NCBI RefSeq assembly: GCF_030384665.1
Contig: NC_083679.1
Location: 992,001-1,056,000 of the forward strand
Source: Lodderomyces elongisporus
Taxonomy: Eukaryota; Ascomycota; Pichiomycetes; Serinales; Debaryomycetaceae
Length of the DNA stretch: 64,000 nucleotides
Reading direction: 5' to 3'
This document shows, in pieces, positions 30,019 through 39,121 of the stretch. Position numbers and translations under genes: made by a program. The notes under the pieces were generated by a model. That model searched no databases. It was not told the DNA's origin and saw nothing but the letters and a program-made list of their open reading frames with translations. Position 1 is the stretch's first letter; the number at the start of each line of letters is the position of its first letter.

Positions 30019-32088
30019 ATGGCATTAGCAGAGTCCTTAGCAGCCTTGTCATTGGCTACTTCAGCTGAAGATGAAAAAGCTTTACCAACAAAAAGCTTAA
30101 TCTTCAAGCCAAAAACTGCAAAAACAGCTACACCAATCCCAATCTTGGTATTTGCATTGCAATCTACCAGTACCCCAAGTCCAGTTATTGCTAAAACAGC
30201 AAACGTCAAGGAACCAAGATTAGCCAAAGATGATCTTGTTGTGGAATTCTTCAAGACTTCTGCTAAAGAATTTTCAATTGCCAACTTGAGCAAGGACTTG
30301 GCGGGAAAGGTCAAAATACTCCTCGATGCCAATGTAGTCAAGGCAGCTGAGAAGGACGAAACTTTAAAGCTTTCTACCGAGTCATCATCGGCGTGTCTTT
30401 CAGCAAAAACCATTGTTGAATACTTGAAGTCAACTGGAATTGAATTGATCGAAACAGACTTTTCTGCCGAGGCTTCCTCCTCCTCCTCATCATCATCTGC
30501 TCCAGCTTCAGCTCCAGCTGAAAAGAAAGCTGCTGCAAGCAAAGTGGATGCCAAAATCGAGGATGCCAAATTGATTGGTATTACAGTTGATAAAGAGAAA
30601 GATTTCTCCAACTGGTATGTCCAAGTTGTTGTCAAGAGTGAGATGTTGGACTACTATGATGTCTCTGGATGTTATATTCTTAGACCAAACTCCTACGCTG
30701 TTTGGGAAACCATCCAGGACTATTTCAACACCAAAATCAAAGCATTGGGTGTTCAAAATGCCTACTTCCCAATGTTTGTTTCGCAAAAAGTTTTGGAGAA
30801 GGAAAAAGACCACATCGAAGGTTTCGCTCCGGAAGTTGCTTGGGTCACTAGAGCAGGTAGCTCCGAATTGGAAGAGCACATTGCCATTAGACCTACTTCA
30901 GAAACAGTTATGTACCCATACTACGCCAAATGGATTCGTTCCCACCGTGACTTGCCAATCAAATTGAACCAATGGAACTCGGTTGTGCGTTGGGAGTTTA
31001 AACACCCACAACCATTTTTGAGAACTAGAGAGTTCTTGTGGCAAGAAGGTCACACTGCACACTTGTACAAGAGAGAAGCCGAGGAGGAAGTGTTGCAAAT
31101 ATTGGACTACTATGCGGCTATATACGAGGAGTTGTTGGCCGTGCCAGTGGTTAAGGGTAAAAAGACCGAGAATGAAAAGTTTGCTGGTGGTGACTACACA
31201 ACAACAGTTGAAGGTTTCATTCCTGCTACCGGTAGAGGTATTCAAGGTGGTACTTCACACCATCTTGGCCAAAACTTCTCCAAGATGTTTAACATGTCAG
31301 TTGAAAGTCCTGAAGGTCCTGAAAAGGGTCGTTTGTTTGCCTACCAAAACTCTTGGGGTTTATCTACTCGTGTTATTGGTGTTATGGTTATGACACATTC
31401 GGACAACAAGGGTTTGGTCTTGCCTCCTAGAGTTGCACAAACTCAAGTTGTTGTTATCCCAGTTGGTATCACTGCCAAGACTTCTGCTGAGCAACGTGAG
31501 CAAATTAATAAAGGTGCCGCAGATATTGAGAGCAGATTGAAGAAAGCAGGTATCAGAGTAACTGGAGACTATAGAGACTCATACAACCCAGGATGGAAGT
31601 TTGCCGATTGGGAGTTGAAGGGTGTTCCACTTCGTGTGGAGTTTGGTCCTAAGGATTTGGAATCAGAACAAGTCACTGCAGTTAGGAGGAACGACGGACA
31701 AAAACTTAACGTCAAGTTGGCTGGTTTGGAAAGTAGCATTGCAGAGGTTTTGGAAAAGATCCAAGCAGATTTACTTGCCAAAGCTACTAAAGAGTTTGAC
31801 GAACACCGTGTGCTTGTTGAAGAGTGGAAGGATTTCGTCCCAACATTGAACAAGAAGAATGTTATTTTGTCTCCATGGTGTGGTGATGCTGATTGTGAAG
31901 ATGACATCAAGGATGCTTCAGCCAAGAATGAGGATGGCGAGGATGGAGATGTGGATGAAAAGGCTCCATCAATGGGTGCCAAGTCCTTATGTGTTCCATT
32001 TGAACAACCAGACTTGAAAGAAGGACAAAAGTGTGTTAGATGTGACAAGAAAGCAGTCACTTATTGTATGTTTGGAAGATCCTATTAA
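30019..32088 (+). CDS. Cytosolic prolyl-tRNA synthetase
   Basis: Class II synthetase that charges tRNA-Pro, orthologue of S. cerevisiae YHR020W (688 residues). The start is ATG 30019 ([10 protein letters not shown]), giving 689 residues. The N-terminal domain (about 1-170) resembles a YbaK/ProX-like editing or insertion domain and ends in a Ser/Ala-rich linker. The core follows, with [15 protein letters not shown] (about 290), motif 2 [14 protein letters not shown] (about 337-350) and motif 3 with the glycine-rich end. Next come the anticodon-binding domain and the eukaryote/archaeal-type C-terminal zinc domain with CVPF...CVRC...YC, ending FGRSY. The gene is divergent from DED81 and just upstream of convergent HIS2 (145-bp gap). 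Confidence 0.96.
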   Translation: MALAESLAALSLATSAEDEKALPTKSLIFKPKTAKTATPIPILVFALQSTSTPSPVIAKTANVKEPRLAKDDLVVEFFKTSAKEFSIANLSKDLAGKVKILLDANVVKAAEKDETLKLSTESSSACLSAKTIVEYLKSTGIELIETDFSAEASSSSSSSSAPASAPAEKKAAASKVDAKIEDAKLIGITVDKEKDFSNWYVQVVVKSEMLDYYDVSGCYILRPNSYAVWETIQDYFNTKIKALGVQNAYFPMFVSQKVLEKEKDHIEGFAPEVAWVTRAGSSELEEHIAIRPTSETVMYPYYAKWIRSHRDLPIKLNQWNSVVRWEFKHPQPFLRTREFLWQEGHTAHLYKREAEEEVLQILDYYAAIYEELLAVPVVKGKKTENEKFAGGDYTTTVEGFIPATGRGIQGGTSHHLGQNFSKMFNMSVESPEGPEKGRLFAYQNSWGLSTRVIGVMVMTHSDNKGLVLPPRVAQTQVVVIPVGITAKTSAEQREQINKGAADIESRLKKAGIRVTGDYRDSYNPGWKFADWELKGVPLRVEFGPKDLESEQVTAVRRNDGQKLNVKLAGLESSIAEVLEKIQADLLAKATKEFDEHRVLVEEWKDFVPTLNKKNVILSPWCGDADCEDDIKDASAKNEDGEDGDVDEKAPSMGAKSLCVPFEQPDLKEGQKCVRCDKKAVTYCMFGRSY

Positions 32089-32233
32089 TTGCAGAATGGA
32101 AACGATATATAATGAGCTACGGAGGGAAAATTGGTTGATATAAATATTTAATTAAGTATTTATAGATATATATACATATATTTATACAATATATATATAT
32201 ATGTATGTGTCTATATATATTTAGAATATTAAT

Positions 32234-33175
32234 CTATACGTACTGATTCCAAAATGAAGATGCTTTCAACTCTTCTACATTAACAGCAACCGGTGCAACG
32301 ACTCCATCATTCGACTCTAGATAATAAATCTCTTTAATATTTAGTTTTTCAATATAGGCAAGCACTTTTTCGTAATTAAGGCCTACTTGAGAACATGCAT
32401 GTGCGTCATCAGAAAAGCAAAACTTACCACCATTTTTGATTATCAACTGTGTGATATCTTGCTTTGGGTAAGGCGTATCCCAGCCTTTACGAATCGCTGA
32501 TGAGTTTAATTCGAAAAGGCCCCCATACAGTACTACTTTCTGTACATTTTGTTCCACTACTTCCCATACTTCGGGCCAATCCTTGGCTATGTTTACCTCC
32601 AGTGTTGGTTGCTTGGTAGTCTCGTCAAAATCATCTACTGGCTGACATAATCGTATAAGATCAAAATGGCCCACTATTGTCGGTTTTAAATCCAAAACTT
32701 GACCCTGTAAATCAAAATAGGACTTGTATAACGATCTTGTTAGGCCATTTGTACTGACCAGTTTGGCTTTTAGCCAAAGATCGGTGGAAAAGTCAATTGG
32801 GATTTCGTGAACATGGTGAATAGAGCCAACCGTCACTTCAATGCTTGGATCTTGCATCAAACTTGCAGCATATTCAATATGTGCCTTATTGATACCTTCA
32901 ATCTCAAGTCCTACAATAATGTTCAACACATCTTTATGTTGTAGTTGAAGTTTTTTTGCATGTGTCAAATACCTCGAGAAGTCATCTTGCAAGTGATTCT
33001 CAGTGTATTGTTTCTCCAACTCTTCGGGATATAGAAATTTGTCATCCAACCTCGGCATATGTTCAGTCAAACACACTGTGTGGAAACCCATGGCTATATA
33101 ACGATTGACCATATCATTGAGGCTATCATGAGCATGAGAAATGTAATCGCCACTATGCGAGTGATGAGTATGCAT
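32234..33175 (-). CDS. HIS2: Histidinol phosphatase
   Basis: PHP-family enzyme that removes phosphate from L-histidinol phosphate in histidine synthesis. The 313-residue length fits. The PHP metal site starts at the very N-terminus (MHTHHSHSGDY). Further ligands lie in LTEHMPR, EIEG, the GSIHHVH motif, GHFDLIR, and FSDDAHACSQVG near the end. The start at 33175 is the first ATG and gives exactly the family N-terminus. It is divergent from SLM5 over 473 bp; no perfect Gcn4 site is visible in that promoter, in contrast to ARG4. Confidence 0.95.
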   Translation of the reverse strand: MHTHHSHSGDYISHAHDSLNDMVNRYIAMGFHTVCLTEHMPRLDDKFLYPEELEKQYTENHLQDDFSRYLTHAKKLQLQHKDVLNIIVGLEIEGINKAHIEYAASLMQDPSIEVTVGSIHHVHEIPIDFSTDLWLKAKLVSTNGLTRSLYKSYFDLQGQVLDLKPTIVGHFDLIRLCQPVDDFDETTKQPTLEVNIAKDWPEVWEVVEQNVQKVVLYGGLFELNSSAIRKGWDTPYPKQDITQLIIKNGGKFCFSDDAHACSQVGLNYEKVLAYIEKLNIKEIYYLESNDGVVAPVAVNVEELKASSFWNQYV

Positions 33176-33648
33176 TGTATAAAGTAGAATGTGATAATTG
33201 TGAATACTATAAATCTCCTTATTTATCTATTTTACTTTAGCTCATTTTTCTCTTTTTTTGTTTTTTTTTTATTTTTTTTAACTTTACTTTGATAAAATGT
33301 ACGTTGTAGATAATGTTGCAAAAAAAAAGAAGCTATGAAAAGAAAGAGAGACGAAAATTAAAATAGAAAGAGAAATTGGAAATGATATCAATAACTGAAG
33401 CAAAAAAAAAAAATTAAAAACAAATATAAAAAACAGGATTTAATGATCTAGATCAAGAGTATACCAAGAACACAATTAAAATTCGGTCATTCACAAGTCC
33501 CGCTAATATACTTAAATCTGAAAAGTAGTCGGTCGTCAAAAGTGAATTGATAAATTACAATAGAACAACGCAAGACGAAAATCAGAAAAGCAAAAAATAA
33601 AAAAAGAAAGAGAAGAGAAAATAAGAATAGAAGATAAACTTACCACTT
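33176..33648. other. Divergent HIS2 / SLM5 promoter
   Basis: 473 bp, poly-T and poly-A rich, with AGAAAGAGA polypurine. No TGASTCA or CACGTG found. No gene. Confidence 0.55.
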
Positions 33649-35061
33649 ATGAATATTACCAACCAAGCAAAATGCGTGATAAAAAAGAGGTTTGTACGGC
33701 TAGCACATAAAAGCACACTCAATCCAACTATTAAGCACCATCTTGCAAAATCAGAACCTGGAGAGCTTATTGAAGCCCGCGGGTTTGTCAAGAGTGTGAG
33801 AAAGTCCAAGAATATTGGGTTTCTTGATCTCGCAGATGGAACGACATCCGAAGACCTCAAGGTAGTGTTTCAGACTAAAGAGCAACCAAAACTCCGTGTG
33901 GGTCAAACGGTTGCAGTCAATGGTGAATGGGCAGAAAGTAAAGGCAAGGGCCAAACAAGAGAACTTCGATGCAACCCACAGGAGCCACAACATTCGTATA
34001 GGATAATTGGTGATGTAGAGGAAGACTACCCTTTGCAAAAGAAATCCACATCAATGCAGTTCTTGCGTACATTACCAGCACTTAAACATCGAACATCCAC
34101 TATTGCGTCTTTTTATAGATTGAGATCATTTTTGGAGACGCAAATGATTGATTTTTTTAACATCAACGACTTTACCAAGGTCACTCCGCCAATAATAACA
34201 AGTTCTGATTGTGAGGGTGCAGGTGAAACTTTCAAGATTGCCGAGAGTGCAAATTTCTTTGAAAAGACCACTTACTTGACGGTTTCGACTCAATTGCATA
34301 TCGAAGCGTTGGCGATGGCTTTGAATAGAGTGTGGACCTTGACACCATGCTTCCGAGCCGAAAATTCAAATACAACGCGACATTTATGTGAATTTTGGAT
34401 GCTAGAAGCCGAGATATCGCATGTGGAAGATTTAGAGCAATTGTTAAATTTTACCGAGGATATGATTAAGTATTCGACACGGAAACTTATTGACCTGAAA
34501 AAGGAGTATTTGAGAGGTGTTTATTTGGAAGAAGAGTTGGTGCAATCGAGATGGGCAGCAATTACGAAACAAGAGAAATGGCCTAGAATGACCTACACTG
34601 ATGCCATCGAGTATTTGAACAAACTGCGAAAAGATAGTGAAGAGAAGCTCGAATTCGGGGACTCGCTTCTGTTGGAGCATGAGAAATATCTTGCCAAAGA
34701 TGGACCCATATTTATCACAGACTATCCTGCCGAGATGAAACCATTCTATATGTTGAAATCGGCAAAGTTTGATCCGGAAAAACCCACAGTTGCATGCTAT
34801 GACTTACTTTTCCCCGACTTTGGTGAGCTTGCTGGGGGTTCGCTTAGAGAGCACAATTATGAGGAGTTGGTGGAGAGCATGGGAAAACATGGCATGGATG
34901 TGGAAGAGATGGATTGGTACACCACATTGAGAAAAAATGGAACGATTCCACATGGAGGTTTTGGAATGGGTTGGGAAAGATTTGTTACATACTTATCTGG
35001 ACATGACAATGTAAAAGATGTCATACCTTTCCCTAGAGCGCCAGGCTTGTGCAAAGCATAG
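33649..35061 (+). CDS. SLM5: Mitochondrial asparaginyl-tRNA synthetase
   Basis: Class IIb synthetase that charges mitochondrial tRNA-Asn (S. cerevisiae Slm5). The 470-residue protein opens with a basic, Asp/Glu-free presequence (MNITNQAKCVIKKRFVRLAHKS), a mitochondrial targeting signal. The OB-fold follows (about 35-125), then the catalytic domain with ITSSDCEGAGETFKI, motif 2 FRAENSNTTRHLCEFWMLEAE (about 234), and motif 3 GGFGMGWERF (about 437) ending IPFPRAPGLCKA. The bacterial-type core differs clearly from DED81, so this is not a recent duplicate. The cytosolic and mitochondrial AsnRS genes lie within about 4.1 kb of each other. Confidence 0.95.
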   Translation: MNITNQAKCVIKKRFVRLAHKSTLNPTIKHHLAKSEPGELIEARGFVKSVRKSKNIGFLDLADGTTSEDLKVVFQTKEQPKLRVGQTVAVNGEWAESKGKGQTRELRCNPQEPQHSYRIIGDVEEDYPLQKKSTSMQFLRTLPALKHRTSTIASFYRLRSFLETQMIDFFNINDFTKVTPPIITSSDCEGAGETFKIAESANFFEKTTYLTVSTQLHIEALAMALNRVWTLTPCFRAENSNTTRHLCEFWMLEAEISHVEDLEQLLNFTEDMIKYSTRKLIDLKKEYLRGVYLEEELVQSRWAAITKQEKWPRMTYTDAIEYLNKLRKDSEEKLEFGDSLLLEHEKYLAKDGPIFITDYPAEMKPFYMLKSAKFDPEKPTVACYDLLFPDFGELAGGSLREHNYEELVESMGKHGMDVEEMDWYTTLRKNGTIPHGGFGMGWERFVTYLSGHDNVKDVIPFPRAPGLCKA

Positions 35062-35533
35062 CTGCGGATAATCAAATAAGAAGCATATAGCGCGAGAGGT
35101 ATACAGCTTGATGGATAAGACTTGGATTTTAGAAAAAAAAAAAAAAGAGAAGTTTATGAAATGGGACAGTTCTTAGTGTATGTTTGACGTGTGTGGATGA
35201 TAAATGAGGGAAGGTAGGAAATGTATAGAATTTCGTAAATAATCTTATATATTTAATGTATAGAAGCTTGTAAATATGGAAGAGCACTATGACGTTTGAG
35301 TTTCTCCACTCACCCACGAAAAGCAAACTAAAAAAAAAAATAAAAAAAAAATTTTTTTCTTTAAATTTAATTTTCCCTCAAGAATTGCGAAATGCAAAAA
35401 TAAAAAATGGTTGCAGTTGAAAATTCAAGGCAAATTATTCATCACTTAACTTTCAGAACCAATATATACAAACATATATACACAGTTCAAGAACAAACAT
35501 AGTGTAAAAAGAAAACTACAGTAACAATTCAAG
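35062..35533. other. Spacer SLM5 to TIM9
   Basis: 472 bp, AT-rich, with poly-A/T near 35330-35360 and a TATATA region (about 35461-35480) just before TIM9. No gene. Confidence 0.55.
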
Positions 35534-36035
35534 ATGGATCAGTTAAACGTTAAAGAACAACAAGAGTTTCAACAAATTGTTGAACAAAAGCAAATGAAGG
35601 ATTTCATGAACTTGTACTCAAACTTGGTGTCGAGATGTTTTGAAGATTGTGTCAATGACTTTACATCCAACAACTTGACTTCAAGAGAGACAAGCTGTAT
35701 TGCAAAATGTTCAGAAAAGTTTTTGAAACACAGTGAAAGAGTCGGATTGAGATTCCAAGAACAAAAGTATGTTTAAACAATAGAAGAATGAGGTGCAAGA
35801 GATTGTGAGTGGGTGAAAGTGAGTGGGTCGGCATGTGGGTGTGAGAGAAGGAGTTAAAGGGGCTGGGGCCGGAGGGGGGAGGAGAGAAACAGAAGGAAAG
35901 GGAGATAGAGGAAGACGTCTACAGGGATGGAGGTGAATGCAAAAACAGAAGCTTGTCATGACTATATGAGGAATGAAATTACTAACTTTATCTTTTCTTT
36001 TTAGCGCATTGTTGATGCAACAAGGACAGAAATAA
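35534..36035 (+). CDS. TIM9: Tim9 intermembrane-space chaperone, two exons
   Basis: Small Tim subunit that, with Tim10, escorts hydrophobic precursors across the mitochondrial intermembrane space to the TIM22 machinery. The gene is spliced: exon 1 is 35534-35766, the intron is 35767-36004, and exon 2 is 36005-36035. The spliced product is 87 residues, as in S. cerevisiae Tim9, and ends [15 protein letters not shown], which fits the family tail. Unspliced reading would stop at 35776 after a non-family KYV. Twin CX3C motifs are intact (Cys35/Cys39 and Cys55/Cys59). The second exon is only 31 nt and is easily missed. The N-terminus [13 protein letters not shown] is close to the yeast orthologue. 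Confidence 0.95.
35767..36004 (+). other. TIM9: TIM9 intron
   Basis: Donor GTATGT at 35767-35772, perfect branch site TACTAAC at 35980-35986, a pyrimidine-rich tract, and acceptor TAG ending at 36004. The length is 238 nt, and the branch A to acceptor distance is about 19 nt. The sense strand is unusually G-rich in its middle. Confidence 0.94.
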
Positions 36036-36556
36036 GCAAAAAATTGTTGATGGTGTTGATACTGACAATGGTGATTTGTATCGAGTAGGACTATATAATG
36101 ACATTGTTTTTATACGATTTAGTTTTGGCAAGGTACGAGATTTAACAGATTTACAATCTGTTTTTTTTTGCCTCGAAACTGCCCATGTCGAAGCCTACAT
36201 GAAGATAGAACTGTATATAATTAATGTACATTGAAAATTTTTTAAATATCATTTCAGTCTTGTTTACTCTTACGGATTTATCTCTGGCAGTTTTTTTATA
36301 TTCTTTCTCTAGTCGTTGTTTAAGTTTGCAAGCTTTTGTATGCTTATTTCCTGCTATGTGGTATTTGTTAGGAGCAGGACATAGCTTTCTCTTTTCTTTC
36401 TCCCTATATTATTATCAGTAGTATTTTTTAATTTTTTTTTTTTTGGATCTTTTAAGAGAAAAAACTCAAAGCTCAGTTTTGGCGAACAAAAGGTATCTTT
36501 GGATTCATAAATTGTAAATTGTAAACATCACCACCTGCAGCTTGTTAGCTCGATAA
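36036..36556. other. Spacer TIM9 to bromodomain gene
   Basis: 521 bp, T-rich, with TATATAATTAATG near 36213-36226. No RNA or protein gene recognised. Confidence 0.5.
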
Positions 36557-38692
36557 ATGACGGAACAAGTCAAGATCAATCCAGACCTACTGATAATACT
36601 AGTTGGGGCTGTTATAAATAAGAGTGTTCTCAACTATACTGGAGATTATGCGGATAATAAGGCATCAGTTCCAGTTCAGCAATTTATTGATGATTTGAAC
36701 GAGACAACCTTCCAATATACAACAAAGTTCCCCAACGATGATATACATTTTCCATTAATTGATATCAAACTACTATCTTTTATAGTGAATAGGACGTTAT
36801 ACAGCAAGTTTGTTAGTGTTACAAATGACCTGGTGATTGTTGAATTTAGTGACCAATATGAGCATTACTTAAAGACTATAGTGGCTACTTCGACGCTTAG
36901 GTACTCAAAGTATTTATTAAACAGCGCCAAACTGTTGTATGATAGAGAGGAAACTGCAAAAAGCGAGCTTATTAAAAGAAGTGAAGTCAATAAAGAAAGT
37001 GGACCCCATGTTATCAACGACGAAAATAATGTGGCTGGTGAGGGAAAGAAAAACGAATTGGTAGATTCCACAACAGAGGTTAAAGAGAAGATGGGGGATG
37101 TAGATAAAGATTCCAAGAAGGAAGAGGTACCAAGTACTATAGATGAAAAGGAAGAAAAAGGAAAAGATGAAAAGAAGGTGCAAGGAGAAAGAGAAGAAAC
37201 GATGACAGATGCACAAATAGAGAAGGAGACACAAGAAAATAAGGAAGAGCAAGAGAACGAAGAGCAAGAGAACGAAGAGCAAGAGAACGAAGAGCAAGAG
37301 AAGGAGGAACGGGAACAGGAGAAACAAGAACAGGAGGAACAAGGAAAGAGGGAGGAGCAAGTTCAAGAAAAGAGGGAAGAAGTAGGAGAAGAGGAACAAC
37401 AAGAAAAGGAACAACAAGAAGAAGAAGAACAACAAGAAGAAGAAGAACAACAAGAAGAAGAACAACAAGAAAAGAGCGAAGAACAAGAAAAAGAGGAATT
37501 GGAAAAGAAGGAGATTGAACAAGAAAAAGAGGAATTGGAAAAGAAGGAGATTGAACAAGAAGATGCTAAGGATGAACCAAGAAACACGCTCCAAGAAAAG
37601 ACGACCGAAGAAAAGATAGACAAGGAGCCTGTATTAAACAATAACATACTGCAATCGCCTAGGGAACAAAGCTCTAACGTATCAGATCCTGTGAATGTAA
37701 AAGAAATTGCAAGTCCAGAAGTTGAAGATCTCATTCCACCAACAAGGCTGGAAATTAGTACTAAAGAACAGGTGGATGAACTGAAAGATACAGTTTCAGT
37801 CAACCAACAGGATGACGAGCATCTTGAAGATGAACAAGTATTAAAAAGTGTCAAAGAAGATGAAAAACTAGCAGATGAAAATCTAAAAGGGGAAAATAAT
37901 ACTCTGCTGGCGAGTGAAATTGAAGATAAAATTGTTGACAATAAAGATGATTTGCATGAGCAACTGCGACAGGATCTTGAAGAAACAAAGCTGAACAACT
38001 CGACTGAAGAGCCAACTACTGAAGCTGAAGACGTAACACATGCACAACCACAGACGCAACCACAATCACAGGACCCTTCAAAGGAAGATAAAGAACAATC
38101 TCACGATTCAGTTGGTGCCGATGCTGACGCTAAAGAAATTCGCACGGACGATGAGCTGATTGCAATAAAAGATGAAGTCACTAAAAAGCCAACTTCAGAA
38201 AAGCAACACGGAGCCATAGTAGAAACAAAACCCCAGCTCAAAGACGAATCTGTACGAGCTCAAGAGGATACCAGAGATTCACGAGAAATACGCGAAACAA
38301 GAAAACGGCCGAGATCACATTCTCCCGGCGCTCCATTGCAGCACCATAAGAAATTCCAAAGTATTGCCATTAGTTTACTAAACTCCATTCAAGAACACCG
38401 GTTTTCTTCGCCATTTTTGCACGCTGTTAATGCTAAAGACGCGCCAAATTATTATGAGATTATTCATCAACCAAAAGACCTCAAAACTATTTTGAAGGCT
38501 TTAAAATCTAAGGCTGACCCACCTGTTTATCAGCTGGTGGTGGAATTGGAGAGGGATATCATGTTGATGTTTGCCAATTGTGTCATGTACAATCGACTGG
38601 ACGAAGATTTGGTCGGACTAACTAGAACAATGAAAGAAGAAGTTGGGGAATTGTTTAAGATGTTCAAAGAGGCAGAACTGGAGATTAGATAA
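36557..38692 (+). CDS. Bromodomain protein, BRD8/Bdc1-like
   Basis: 711 residues with one bromodomain at the C-terminus (about 598-705), including the NYYEIIHQPKDLKTI loop and the acetyl-lysine-binding Asn679 in FANCVMYN. An ordered N-terminal domain (about 1-140) contains FPLIDIKLLSFIVNRTLYSKF. The middle (about 195-345) is an extreme Glu/Gln/Lys repeat, followed by an acidic region to about 590 and a basic RKRPRSHSP stretch just before the bromodomain. The single C-terminal bromodomain and N-terminal domain fit the NuA4 subunit family of S. pombe Bdc1 and mammalian BRD8, which is inference; two-bromodomain Bdf1 is excluded. The low-complexity region contains perfect tandem duplications. Confidence 0.85.
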   Translation: MTEQVKINPDLLIILVGAVINKSVLNYTGDYADNKASVPVQQFIDDLNETTFQYTTKFPNDDIHFPLIDIKLLSFIVNRTLYSKFVSVTNDLVIVEFSDQYEHYLKTIVATSTLRYSKYLLNSAKLLYDREETAKSELIKRSEVNKESGPHVINDENNVAGEGKKNELVDSTTEVKEKMGDVDKDSKKEEVPSTIDEKEEKGKDEKKVQGEREETMTDAQIEKETQENKEEQENEEQENEEQENEEQEKEEREQEKQEQEEQGKREEQVQEKREEVGEEEQQEKEQQEEEEQQEEEEQQEEEQQEKSEEQEKEELEKKEIEQEKEELEKKEIEQEDAKDEPRNTLQEKTTEEKIDKEPVLNNNILQSPREQSSNVSDPVNVKEIASPEVEDLIPPTRLEISTKEQVDELKDTVSVNQQDDEHLEDEQVLKSVKEDEKLADENLKGENNTLLASEIEDKIVDNKDDLHEQLRQDLEETKLNNSTEEPTTEAEDVTHAQPQTQPQSQDPSKEDKEQSHDSVGADADAKEIRTDDELIAIKDEVTKKPTSEKQHGAIVETKPQLKDESVRAQEDTRDSREIRETRKRPRSHSPGAPLQHHKKFQSIAISLLNSIQEHRFSSPFLHAVNAKDAPNYYEIIHQPKDLKTILKALKSKADPPVYQLVVELERDIMLMFANCVMYNRLDEDLVGLTRTMKEEVGELFKMFKEAELEIR
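37484..37555 (+). repeat. Perfect 36-bp tandem duplication in the bromodomain gene
   Basis: Two identical 36-bp units (37484-37519, 37520-37555), each encoding QEKEELEKKEIE. They follow a 15-bp repeat (about 37247-37300) encoding EEQEN units. Both keep the frame. Confidence 0.85.
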
Positions 38693-38865
38693 TTAGAGGG
38701 TAGAATTGAAATTTAGTTGTTTTCTTGATGCATTTCATTTCACTTTATTGTTTTGGGGGTGGGGTGGGGGTGAAAAAAGAAACTATGGTAAATAAGAGAA
38801 GAAAACTAAAGGGAAAGATTGCGCTTTCTCATTTGCATTTTCAACTTTTCTTTCTCGCTTCTTTT

Positions 38866-38897
<32 letters not shown>

Positions 38898-39121
38898 TCT
38901 ATTATTTTATTCTCTTCTATTTTTTATTCTCTCTTTTCACTCTTATCTCAGTGCATTTTTCTTTATTTTCTTTCTTTTTTTTTATTTTCATTTTATTTCC
39001 ATTTTAGAGTTCAGACGGTGTGCTACAATCTTAATCAGTAACAACTATTCTTTTCAAGCATCAGTTGTTCTTGAGCTACTTTTGGTTGGCCACAATTTCG
39101 TTTCTACGCCATTTATTTAGA
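38693..39121. other. Spacer bromodomain gene to M16 protease
   Basis: 429 bp with a GGGGGTGGGGTGGGGGTG tract (about 38755-38772) and a long CT-rich tract (about 38860-38930). No gene. Confidence 0.55.
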
